A DNA stretch of 64,000 bases, taken from NCBI RefSeq assembly GCF_018327685.1, contig NZ_BNEL01000001.1, positions 3,038,001-3,102,000 on the forward strand, in the 5' to 3' direction. Positions 18,338 to 26,413 of the stretch are shown piece after piece. This stretch comes from Streptomyces sp. TS71-3 (GTDB taxonomy: Bacteria; Actinomycetota; Actinomycetes; Streptomycetales; Streptomycetaceae). The notes below the pieces were generated by a model. That model was not told where the DNA came from and made no database searches. It saw only the letters and a list, made by a program, of their open reading frames with translations. The first letter of the stretch is position 1. Each line of letters begins with the position of its first letter. A program made the position numbers and the translations under genes.

Positions 18338-19843
18338 ATGACGCAGGACCAGAAACCGGCCGCGGCGGCGGTCGAGCAGAATGGTGTGAACCCGGTACCG
18401 GACGGCGAGCGCCACGGCACCCCGCGCGGGCTCTTCGCGGTGTGGTTCTCCTGGAACATCTCCATCCTCGGGGTGAGCTACGGCATCTACGTCTACGGTG
18501 TCGGGCTGAGCGCGTGGCAGGCCGCCCTCGCCGGCGTCCTCGGGTACGTGATCTCGTCGGTCCTCGTCGGCATCCTCGCCGTCGGCGGGCCGCGCACGGG
18601 ACTGCCGACGCTGACCCAGACGCGGTTCGCCTTCGGGTTCCACGGCAACAAGTTCCCGACGTTCTTCGCCTACCTGTCGAACGTCGGCTGGAAGGTCACC
18701 ATCATCACGCTGGCCTCCACGACCGGCGCCAAGCTCTTCGCCCGCCTGTGGCCCGGCGCCTTCGCGGACGGCGAGGGGCACGAGAGCGTGCCCGCGGTGG
18801 TGATGTGGTTCGTCGTCGTGCTGCTCCTCACGGTCACCGTGGCGGTCTTCGGCCACCAGGTGATCCTGAAGGTGGAGAAGTGGATCGCCTGGCTCACCGC
18901 CGTGATGACGGTGGTCTTCATCGGCATGATCGTGCCGCACATCCACTGGAGCCGGATCGGGCACACCCCGAACGGCTCGTTCGCCGAGTTCGTCGGCGGG
19001 ACCGTCCTCGCGATGACCCTGGTCGGCCTCGGATTCCTCAACTACGGCGGCGACTTCGCCCGCTACCTGCCGCGCCGCACCGGCGCGCGCGGTGTGGTCG
19101 GCTGGACCGCGGGCGGCATCACGCTCCCGGTGGCCGTGCTGCTGGTCCTCGGCGTGCTGCTGGCGGCCGGCGACCCGAAGCTCGGCTCCGCGGCGGCCGA
19201 CGACCCGGTCGGCGCGCTCACGGACCTGCTGCCGTTCTGGTTCTTCGTGCCGTTCAGCATCGTCGTGGTGATCTCGCTGATCGCCGCGGCCATCACCGGC
19301 CTCTACTCGTCCGGCCTCGCGCTGCTGGCCTTCGGCGTGCCCGTCTCCCGGGCGGGCACCACGGTCATCAACATGGTGGTCATCTCGGCGGGCGCCTTCT
19401 ACCTGCTGTTCGTCTCCGACTCCTTCCTCGCCACCTTCCAGGCGTTCCTCGCGCTGATCGCCGTGGTGATGGGCACGATGGGCGGCATCCAGCTCCTCGA
19501 CTTCATCCGGCAGCGCCGGCTCGGCTGGCCGACGGACCTGGCCATGCCGGCCGGGCGGGGCGGCAGCTCCGGGCGCTGGACCGCGCTGGTGTCGCTGGTG
19601 GCCGCGACGGTGGTCGGCCTCGGCCTCGTCACCTCCTCCGACCCGAACATCGCCAGGGTCGTCGGCTTCCTGTTGACCGACGGCCAGAAGAAGGGCGTCA
19701 TCGGCACCACCAACGTCGGCGTCCTCGTCGCGATGGCGGTCGGCGCCGCCCTCTACGCCCTCCTGACCTTCGTGCTGAAGCTCGACCCGAAGGGCCCGGC
19801 GCGACGTGCCGAGACGAGCCGCGACCTGGAGGGGGTGGCATGA
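18338..19843 (+). CDS. NCS1 purine-cytosine permease family transporter
   Basis: 501 aa with about 12 hydrophobic segments, beginning at LFAVWFSWNISILGVSYGIY, the usual first segment of cytosine/purine permeases (CodB type). Other family-like stretches are GLPTLTQTRFAFGFHGNKFP and GLGFLNYGGDFARYLPR. NCS1 carriers import nucleobases or related N-heterocycles with H+ or Na+. Here the neighbours are a ribokinase-like enzyme and a glycoside hydrolase, so the cargo could be a nucleoside-like or N-glycosylated compound. The stop overlaps the next ATG (ATGA). Confidence 0.88.
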   Translation: MTQDQKPAAAAVEQNGVNPVPDGERHGTPRGLFAVWFSWNISILGVSYGIYVYGVGLSAWQAALAGVLGYVISSVLVGILAVGGPRTGLPTLTQTRFAFGFHGNKFPTFFAYLSNVGWKVTIITLASTTGAKLFARLWPGAFADGEGHESVPAVVMWFVVVLLLTVTVAVFGHQVILKVEKWIAWLTAVMTVVFIGMIVPHIHWSRIGHTPNGSFAEFVGGTVLAMTLVGLGFLNYGGDFARYLPRRTGARGVVGWTAGGITLPVAVLLVLGVLLAAGDPKLGSAAADDPVGALTDLLPFWFFVPFSIVVVISLIAAAITGLYSSGLALLAFGVPVSRAGTTVINMVVISAGAFYLLFVSDSFLATFQAFLALIAVVMGTMGGIQLLDFIRQRRLGWPTDLAMPAGRGGSSGRWTALVSLVAATVVGLGLVTSSDPNIARVVGFLLTDGQKKGVIGTTNVGVLVAMAVGAALYALLTFVLKLDPKGPARRAETSRDLEGVA

Positions 19844-22455
19844 GCTTCGCGCGGCCCGACGAGTGGCACGCCCCGGCCACGTACTGGTTCTGGCAGCGGA
19901 TCCCGACCCGCGAGGAGATCCGCGACCAGCTCGACGCGCTGGCCGCCGCCGGGTTCGGCTCGTTCCAGATCCAGACCCGGCTCTCCTTCCCACGGGAGGA
20001 GTACCTCGGCGAGGAGTACCTCGCCGCATGCCGGACCGTCGCCGACGAGGCCGCCTCGCGGGGCCTGATGATGGGGCTCTACGACGAGTACAACTGGCTC
20101 TCCGGGCACGCCGGCGGCCGGACCGTCGCGGGCCGGGACGACCTGCGCGAGCGGCACATGTTCTCCGTCACCGCCCGGCCCGAGGGCGCGTTCGCCGAGT
20201 GCGCCGTGGACGGGATCCGGGCCACGGACGTCGACTACCTCCTGGACCCCGGCAGGAACTGGGTGTTCGAGGACGGCGCGATCCGCTGGGACGAGTGGGA
20301 GATCGTCGCCGCGCTGGCCCACCCCGACGGCGTGGTCGACGGCCCGGAGTCGATCATGGACGTCACCGCGGACGCCGTCCTGGTGGAGGCCGGCACCTCC
20401 GGCTGCCGGGTCCGCGTCGCCGCCGAGGCGCTGCGGGGGCAGTCGGCCCTGACCGTCTTCGCCGCCGCCCGGTGCGCCTCCAGCCGGATGATCAACTACC
20501 TGCTGCCCGGGGCCGCCGAGCGGTTCCTCGACGTCGGCTACGAGCCGTACGCGGCGGCGCTCGGCGACCATCTGGGCAGCACGGTCCGCTACGTGTTCTT
20601 CGACCAGCCGCACGGCTGCTTCTTCGACTGGCGGGGCCGCTCGGGGCACGTCGGCTCGTCGCTGATGTACGCGCCGTCCGTCGTCCCCGCCGACCGCAGG
20701 GTGCTGCTGGCGCTCGCCCGTGACGTGGGACCGCTCACCGCGGCCTGGCGCTGCGACTTCTTCGAGCGGTACGCGGCGGTGGGCATCGACGCCTTCTTCG
20801 GGACGCTGTCGGCGTGGTGCCGGGCGCACGGCGTGGCGCTGTCCGGCCACGAGGTCCTCGGCTACGTCTCGTCCTGGGACCCCACCAGCACGATCATCAC
20901 CGACGACCCCCGGGTGAACTTCGGCACCGACTACTTCGGCCTGGACGCCCACCGGGACCTGACGGCGGTCGACGCCCGCAACGAGCACCCGCAGATCAGC
21001 GCCAAGTTCGGCGACTCCATGGCCCGCTCCCACGGGCGCTCGGGCTGCCTGGTCGAGCAGTACTTCGCCCGCACCGAGCACGGTTCGCACTTCGCCGCCG
21101 GACGCTGGGAACTCACCCTGGGCCAGCTGCGGGAGCAGACCGTACGGCACCACCTGCTCGGCATGCGGCAGCTGCTGACGCACGCGTTCTGGCTGGCGGA
21201 CGGCGACGAGCGCGACGAGGTCTTCACCAACCCGCGCTTCGACTTCCCGCCCGGCGTCAACTTCGAGCCCTGGTTCGTCCACCACCGGGCCTTCGCCGAG
21301 GAGTCGGGACGGCTCTCCGAATTCCTCGACGAGACCCGTCCGATGGACGAGATCGCCCTGCTCTACCCGCTGCGGACCAGCTGGGCCGGCGGCCCGGGAC
21401 ACCCGTACGGGGAGCACCTGGCGTTCTGGGCGGAGCACCTGGCCCGGCGCGGCTACGACTTCAGCCTGGTGGACGAGCGCGACCTGCTGGGCGGGCGGCT
21501 GCCCGAGCGGTTCACGGTACTGATCCTGCCCGGGGCGTCCGTCGTCGCCGGTGAGACGACGGTCGACGCCATCGATGAGTTCGCCGCCCGGGGCGGCAGC
21601 GTCCTCGCCTCGGGACCGCTGCCGGCGGCCACCCAGCGCACCGGGCTCAGCGGGCGGGTGCTCGACCGGATGCGCGCGCTGCTGGCGCCGGAGCGCGGGG
21701 CCGGGGCTTACTGGCCGGACCTCCCCACCGGCGCGGAGGCGGACGCCCGCCTCGGTGCCGCCCTGGCCGGCCACACCCGTGTGGAGGCCGAGGGCACGGT
21801 GTGGTCGCGCCGCGGCCGGGACGCCACGGGCACCAGGGTCGCGCTGTTCAACGACGACCCGGGGCGGCGCACCGTCTCCGTCAGGCCGACGGGGCTGCCC
21901 GCGCGGGTCACCGTCTGGAACACCGCGGACGGCACGATCGGAGAGCCCTACGAGGTCCCCGGAGAACTGGTCCTCACGCTCGATCCGGGGGAGCTGGTCT
22001 GTGTGCACGTGGCCCCCGGCCCGCACCCCGTTCCGGCCACCCGGGTGCTCGACCGGGAATGGACCCTCGCCGCCGGCGACCGGGTGGGACCCGTGGACGT
22101 GTACCGGGGGTGGGAGCGGCAGGGCGAGGAGGCCTTCTCCGGGATCGGGGAGTACCGCACGGAGGTCGTGCTGACGGCGGCGGAGGCGGCGTGGCCCCGG
22201 TGGGAGCTGCTGCTCGACGGTGTCGGGGCGAGCGCGGAGGCCGAGATCAACGGGCACCCGGTCGGCCGCTGGGGGTGGGGGCCGTTCCGTGCCGCCTTCG
22301 GCCCCGACGTGCTGCGGGAGGGCCCCAACCTGCTGCGGATCAGGGTGGCGTCTACGGCGGCCAACGCCTACTACGCCGGCAGCAGCCATCGGCAGGGCCC
22401 GCCGGACCCCAGCGGGCTGCTCTCGCCTCCGAGGCTGCGGCCGCATCTGGGGTGA
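19840..22455 (+). CDS. GH106-like glycoside hydrolase with C-terminal GH2-type sugar-binding domain
   Basis: 871 aa from ATG 19840, coupled to the permease stop. The N-terminus (WHAPATYWFWQRIPTREEIR, DQLDALAAAGFGSFQIQ, GLMMGLYDEYNWLSG) matches the catalytic barrel start of the rhamnosidase GH106 group and its uncharacterised relatives. A beta-galactosidase-trimerisation-like region follows (ILPGASVVAGETTVDAIDEFAARGG). The C-terminus (WELLLDGVGASAEAEINGH, PVGRWGWGPFRAAFGPDVL) is a galactose-binding-like GH2 N-domain fold. No signal peptide is present, so it acts on an imported glycoside. The bond cleaved is unknown; pairing with an NCS1 importer makes an N-glycoside worth considering. Confidence 0.72.
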   Translation: MSFARPDEWHAPATYWFWQRIPTREEIRDQLDALAAAGFGSFQIQTRLSFPREEYLGEEYLAACRTVADEAASRGLMMGLYDEYNWLSGHAGGRTVAGRDDLRERHMFSVTARPEGAFAECAVDGIRATDVDYLLDPGRNWVFEDGAIRWDEWEIVAALAHPDGVVDGPESIMDVTADAVLVEAGTSGCRVRVAAEALRGQSALTVFAAARCASSRMINYLLPGAAERFLDVGYEPYAAALGDHLGSTVRYVFFDQPHGCFFDWRGRSGHVGSSLMYAPSVVPADRRVLLALARDVGPLTAAWRCDFFERYAAVGIDAFFGTLSAWCRAHGVALSGHEVLGYVSSWDPTSTIITDDPRVNFGTDYFGLDAHRDLTAVDARNEHPQISAKFGDSMARSHGRSGCLVEQYFARTEHGSHFAAGRWELTLGQLREQTVRHHLLGMRQLLTHAFWLADGDERDEVFTNPRFDFPPGVNFEPWFVHHRAFAEESGRLSEFLDETRPMDEIALLYPLRTSWAGGPGHPYGEHLAFWAEHLARRGYDFSLVDERDLLGGRLPERFTVLILPGASVVAGETTVDAIDEFAARGGSVLASGPLPAATQRTGLSGRVLDRMRALLAPERGAGAYWPDLPTGAEADARLGAALAGHTRVEAEGTVWSRRGRDATGTRVALFNDDPGRRTVSVRPTGLPARVTVWNTADGTIGEPYEVPGELVLTLDPGELVCVHVAPGPHPVPATRVLDREWTLAAGDRVGPVDVYRGWERQGEEAFSGIGEYRTEVVLTAAEAAWPRWELLLDGVGASAEAEINGHPVGRWGWGPFRAAFGPDVLREGPNLLRIRVASTAANAYYAGSSHRQGPPDPSGLLSPPRLRPHLG

Positions 22456-22772
22456 GGGCTCGCCGCGCGACGTTCCCTGCCGTTCCGGCTCCTCTTCCAC
22501 ATGGGCACATCGCAGCAAACGCCGCCGCCACCGCCCTGGGCCATTCACGCGGAGTTCATCCGGGGCGGCGGCCGTTCATTTCCATGGAACGCCACGGAAC
22601 GGATTCGCACCCGAGGGTCGGAACTCGTCCGGTCGGGTGTGCGCAAGCGCCCCGACGAATTCGGCCGCCCGTAACCACGTCTTCTCTGCTCCGGCATGGC
22701 TCGGTCCCAGCCTGGATCGCACCAGAGCCTACTCAAATGCCGCTTTTCAGGGGCGTAGAGGAGATCTTAGCA
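22456..22772. other. Leader region of the phosphonate-binding protein gene
   Basis: 317 bases with no gene. It contains the candidate PHO box at 22543-22564 and, just before the start codon, a GAGGAG ribosome site. Confidence 0.5.
22543..22564 (+). promoter_or_regulatory. Candidate PHO box (two 11-bp direct repeat units)
   Basis: ATTCACGCGGA at 22543-22553 is followed directly by GTTCATCCGGG at 22554-22564. The second unit fits the Streptomyces PhoP unit pattern (GTTCAYYYRGG) and the first fits partly. Two contiguous 11-mers are the minimal PHO box. It lies about 210 bases ahead of the phosphonate-binding protein gene, consistent with phosphate control. Confidence 0.45.
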
Positions 22773-23732
22773 ATGTTCCCCAGGATCCGGCGCGCCTTCG
22801 GCCTTCTCACGATCGGTGCGGCCTCCGTACTCGCCCTGGCCGCCTGCGGTCAGAGTGCCGACTCGAATTCCTCCGCCTCCACGTCCGGGGGGAGTGGCAA
22901 GGACACCCTGGTCCTGGCCGCGGTGCCGGCCGAGAATTCCACGGACCTCCAGTCCTCCTACCAGACCGTCATCAAGCTTCTGGAGAAGGAGACCGGGAAG
23001 AAAATCCAGTTCCAGAAGGCCACCAATTACGCGGCGGTCATCGAGGGGCAGCGGGCCGGGAAGATCGACATTGCCCAGTACGGTCCTTTCTCCTATGTGC
23101 AGGCGAAGAGTTCCGGTGTGAAGACGACTCCGGTCGCGGCATCGGTCCAGACCAAGGGCGCGCTGCCGGGCTACAAGTCCTACGGCATCGTCAAATCCGG
23201 ATCGACCATTCACGATCTGCGGGGGTTCAAGGGCAAGAAGGTCTGCTTCGTCGACCCGAACTCGACCTCCGGCTACCTCTACCCGCACGCCGGCCTGCTC
23301 AAGGCCGGGGTCGACCCGGCGAAGGGCATCACCTCCGTGATGGCCGGCGGCCACGACGCCTCCGTTCTCGCGGTGAAGAGCGGCCAGTGCGATGCCGGGT
23401 TCGCCTACGACACCATGGTCGACAAGCAGCTGGTCGAGAAGGGCCAGATCAAGAAGGGCGAGATCACCACCGTGTGGAAGTCGCCCCTCATCCCGGGCTC
23501 CCCGGTGGCGATCAGCGACAGCCTCGACCCCAAGCTGAAGCAGCAGATCTCCGACGTCTACCAGAAGATGGCCAACGTCGACTACCTGAAGGCGCACGGC
23601 TACTGCACGGGCAGCAAGTGCGAGGTCGACGACTCCGGGGACTGGGGCTACGCGAAGGTGACGGACTCCTTCTACGACGGTGTCCGGGACGTCTGCGAGG
23701 TCACCAAGGACAAGCAGTGCGTGACGTCCTGA
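22773..23732 (+). CDS. phnD: Phosphonate/phosphate ABC transporter substrate-binding lipoprotein PhnD
   Basis: 319 aa from ATG 22773, behind a GAGGAG site. The lipoprotein signal ends LAACGQ, with Cys as lipid anchor. The mature part is the PhnD/PtxB-type binding domain: TLVLAAVPAENSTDLQSSYQ, NYAAVIEGQRAGKIDIAQYG, CFVDPNSTSGYLYPHAGLL, AVKSGQCDAGFAYDTMVD. It captures phosphonates (or phosphite or phosphate esters) outside the membrane. No PhnC ATPase or PhnE permease gene is present in the window, so the partners are elsewhere. The C-P lyase operon lies about 10 kb downstream, beyond the lanthipeptide cassette. Confidence 0.9.
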   Translation: MFPRIRRAFGLLTIGAASVLALAACGQSADSNSSASTSGGSGKDTLVLAAVPAENSTDLQSSYQTVIKLLEKETGKKIQFQKATNYAAVIEGQRAGKIDIAQYGPFSYVQAKSSGVKTTPVAASVQTKGALPGYKSYGIVKSGSTIHDLRGFKGKKVCFVDPNSTSGYLYPHAGLLKAGVDPAKGITSVMAGGHDASVLAVKSGQCDAGFAYDTMVDKQLVEKGQIKKGEITTVWKSPLIPGSPVAISDSLDPKLKQQISDVYQKMANVDYLKAHGYCTGSKCEVDDSGDWGYAKVTDSFYDGVRDVCEVTKDKQCVTS

Positions 23733-23797
23733 GCGGACGGCCCGGCCGACGGATCCGTGACCGTGGGGTGCGCAGGCGGCGCACGTCGCCCCGTGCG

Positions 23798-23950
23798 TGA
23801 CCAGCCACGACTGGGGGCACCTCCCACGCCCTTCAGGCAGTGGGGGACGTCGGGTCGTCACCGTCCCGAGGGGGCTGGTTCTGTCGTCTCCGGACCACCG
23901 GTGGGCGGGTGGTTCTCGCGCAGTTCCCCGCGCCCCTTGGGGGTACCGGG
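23798..23950. repeat. Diverged copy of the flanking intergenic repeat
   Basis: Contains the same ordered blocks as the repeat at 24018-24201 (gaccagccacgac, cgtcgggtcgtc, ggctggttctgtcgt, ccggtgggcgggtggttc, ccccgcgcccctt) with many differences. It includes the 'cgcgcagttccccgcgcccctt' type element scattered in Streptomyces intergenic DNA. The 468-base gap 23733-24200 is filled by this and the next repeat and holds no gene. Confidence 0.6.
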
Positions 23951-24047
23951 CGTACCGGTAGCGAGGGCGGTGCCCTTGTCGGGCCGCAGGCCCGTTTTCA
24001 AGGGGCGCGGCGGACTGCGCGACCAGCCACGACGAGAGTGTCGGGTC

Positions 24048-24201
24048 GTCGCCGGTCTGAAGGGGCTGGTTCTGTCGTGTTCGGGCCGCGGGCCGGTGGG
24101 TGGTTGCTCGCGCCCACGCGGCGGAGCCGCACATCGACACAGCCCCGCGCCCCTTCAGGGCGAAGTGCGTGCCCTGCACAGTTGGTGACCGCCCGCGCCC
24201 C
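24048..24201. repeat. Left 154-bp perfect direct repeat flanking the lanthipeptide cassette
   Basis: Identical base for base to 33405-33558 (offset 9,357). Weaker similarity extends leftwards to about 23961 (33320 on the right). The repeat ends exactly on the stop codon of the last lanthipeptide operon gene, so one copy borders each end of the cassette. Confidence 0.95.
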
Positions 24202-25208
24202 TACCGGGGCTGAAGCGGCCCGGCAGGGCCGTTGTGCAGGATCGCCGCCCTGGCCGCCCAGGCCAACACGCTCTGGCCTCGCATGGACAATCCGAGTCGG
24301 TTCCAGTGGAAGATCACGTGGTAGCCGAGTACCTGTCTCAACCCACGGTCGAGGGTCCCGGACTGGACGGCGTGGCCGAGGGTCTGGCCCGTGTGGTGGA
24401 AGGCGGCGGCCCATTCAGCGACCTGCTCCAACGGGCCGCCAGGGCGCAGCAGGTCGTCGCTGTCGGCGAAGAGGAGGGGCCGGATCTCCTGGGCCCGGGA
24501 GCTCAGGCGGTCCGCCGGAACATTGCCGAGTGCCGAGCGGTGTTCGCTCGTGATGACGCGGTGCCAGACGTCCCCTTGCTCGTACCATTCCAGCCCCGCC
24601 GCGCGCATCATGATCGTGCACAGGAGGACGGACAGCTCACGCGGCCCCACGGCCAGGTCGCGCTGCCGCAATCGTTGGGCTTCACGGCTGTCGGTGATGA
24701 ACAGGGCGTGGGCGGCCGTCATGCCGGCCTCACCTCCGAACGCGGCCGTCTCCGGTTCGTAGATGCCGGGCCACCAGCGTTGTAGGTGCCCGGCTGCAAC
24801 AAGACGGTCGAGGCCGTCGCCGACCAGCTCTGTCCCGATCTGTGGTTGCAGGTGAAGGCGCAGGCGCCAGCAGGGGTGCTTTCTGGTGTACCACCAGCCG
24901 CTGATGGTTCCCGCGGCCTCCGCTTCTCGCAGGATGGGCAGGACGTGCGTGGTGAAGGTGGCGTCGGCGTTTGCCCAGTCGGTGAAGTGGAGACAGGCCT
25001 GCCACCAGTCGGTGGCGGAGGCGTGGCGTGCCAGGGCTTCCCCGCCGGCTTGGTGGTAGACCGCGACGGCGTCGGACAGGGTCACCGGGTCCATCCCGTG
25101 TTGGTGTGCGGAGTCGGTGATCGGCAGGCCGGTGAGGACGGCGAGGACCGCGCGTTGTGCCGGGCTGGGATCGGCCTGGATCAGTCGATCAAGAGACATG
25201 CGTCCCAT
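24201..25208 (-). CDS. Stand-alone thiopeptide-type (SpaB_C-like) RiPP biosynthesis protein
   Basis: 335 aa from ATG 25208 (ATG 25199 gives 332). It overlaps the end of the LanC gene by 28 bases, so it is the last gene of the operon. The region from WQACLHFTDWANADATFTTHVL through GTISGWWYTRKHPCWRLRLHL to GAGLEWYEQGDVWHR-like blocks matches the 'thiopeptide-type bacteriocin biosynthesis' domain, which is also the C-terminal elimination domain of LanB. The full LanB in this operon already has such a domain, so this is a second copy. It probably helps remove glutamate from Glu-Ser/Thr or binds the leader. Its exact role is inference. Confidence 0.8.
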   Translation of the reverse strand: MGRMSLDRLIQADPSPAQRAVLAVLTGLPITDSAHQHGMDPVTLSDAVAVYHQAGGEALARHASATDWWQACLHFTDWANADATFTTHVLPILREAEAAGTISGWWYTRKHPCWRLRLHLQPQIGTELVGDGLDRLVAAGHLQRWWPGIYEPETAAFGGEAGMTAAHALFITDSREAQRLRQRDLAVGPRELSVLLCTIMMRAAGLEWYEQGDVWHRVITSEHRSALGNVPADRLSSRAQEIRPLLFADSDDLLRPGGPLEQVAEWAAAFHHTGQTLGHAVQSGTLDRGLRQVLGYHVIFHWNRLGLSMRGQSVLAWAARAAILHNGPAGPLQPR

Positions 25209-26413
25209 CCGTTGGTCGGCGCCTGCTGCGAGACGAAGGTGGTGAGGGCGAGCGCGGTGCCGGCGTCGCCGTTGATCAGTCCGGTTGCCGGGAGGCCGCC
25301 GGGCCGGGCGTGCGCGGCGAGGGTGTTGCCGAGGCGGCTCGGGAGGGTCGGGAGGCGGAGGTCGAGGGCGTCGGCGGCGGAGCGGACGGCGGTCTGGTAG
25401 ATGCCTGCCCAGCCGTGGCACAAGCCGGTATCGGTGACCTGGGCGAGTTGTTCGGGGTCGGTCAGGGCCCGGTACAGGGCGTCCTCGTAGAACGCCTGGA
25501 GGTCGGGGGCGCGCAGAGCGAGCCCGGCGAGTTGCCCGGCGCGTGCGATGCCCGTTGTTCCGTAGCACCAGCTCGGGCGGGTGGGGGCGTCGTGGTGGGG
25601 GCGCCCGCGGTCGAGGTCGCCGCGCGAGAGGTGCTCGGGCCACCAGGGGCCGGCGGGTCCGTGCCGGCACCAGGCGTCGAGGTGTTCGCAGATGGTCCAG
25701 ATGGCTTCTCGGTGGCCGCTGACCATAATGCCGCGGCGCATCGCCTGGGCCAGGAGGAGGAGCGGGCCGGTGATGCCGTGCGCGGCGCCGACGTTGCCGT
25801 GGCCTCCGGGGAAGTCGGCGGATCGGCCACGGGCCGGGTCGTGGTGTACCCACCATCCGGGCAGGTCGCGGTCTCCGGCGGTGAGGGGGCGGGTCAGGGT
25901 GACGAGGTACCGCAGGATTCGTTCCAGGGCCGGCCCTTCGGGGTCGGTGCGCAGGAGGTATGCGCCGATGCCGGTGAGGCCGTAGCAGATGTCGTACTCG
26001 GCGAAGGTGGGCAGGACGCGGCTGCTGATACGGGCGAGCGCGGCTTCGGTGCGGCGGTGGGCGAGGTCGGTGATGTGCTGGTGGAGGGTTTGGCGCGCCG
26101 GGGCGTAGAGGTGTTGGAAGGGCTGGGGAACGGTGGCGAGGAGGAAGCCGACGGCCGGGGCGCCGAGGAACAGCCCGGTGGTGTCGGCCGCGCTGATGTG
26201 CCCGCCGGCGGCCGTGGTGATCCACCGGTGGGCCGGGCGCCATGAGCCGCCGAACCGGCTGGCCATCTCGACGTGCAGCAGGCTGATCCCGGCGGCGCCG
26301 TCTGCGAGGGACTGCACCGCCCAAGGCTCGTTCGGGGGAGGCGGGGCAGGTGTTGCCAGGCCGGCGGCGTACTGCTCCAGGATCGCCCCGGCGGTGGCGG
26401 CCGGCGCGGTCAT
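25181..26413 (-). CDS. lanC: Lanthionine synthetase C-like cyclase (LanC)
   Basis: 410 aa. ATG at 26413 overlaps the LanB stop (ATGA). LanC hallmarks: GNVGAAHGITG (His212), SWCYGTTGIARA (Cys283) and LCHGWAGIYQ (Cys332, His333). Cys-Cys-His are the zinc ligands that activate the substrate thiol in this family. The enzyme adds Cys thiols to dehydroalanine or dehydrobutyrine, forming (methyl)lanthionine rings in the precursor encoded at 29573-29767. Length is normal for the family, and all catalytic residues are present. Confidence 0.95.
   Translation of the reverse strand: MTAPAATAGAILEQYAAGLATPAPPPPNEPWAVQSLADGAAGISLLHVEMASRFGGSWRPAHRWITTAAGGHISAADTTGLFLGAPAVGFLLATVPQPFQHLYAPARQTLHQHITDLAHRRTEAALARISSRVLPTFAEYDICYGLTGIGAYLLRTDPEGPALERILRYLVTLTRPLTAGDRDLPGWWVHHDPARGRSADFPGGHGNVGAAHGITGPLLLLAQAMRRGIMVSGHREAIWTICEHLDAWCRHGPAGPWWPEHLSRGDLDRGRPHHDAPTRPSWCYGTTGIARAGQLAGLALRAPDLQAFYEDALYRALTDPEQLAQVTDTGLCHGWAGIYQTAVRSAADALDLRLPTLPSRLGNTLAAHARPGGLPATGLINGDAGTALALTTFVSQQAPTNGWDACLLID

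Noticed and set aside
23757..24188. Open frames between phnD and the lanthipeptide operon
   Set aside because: The region is made of two copies of a Streptomyces-type intergenic repeat; the frames change with repeat divergence and encode nothing recognisable.
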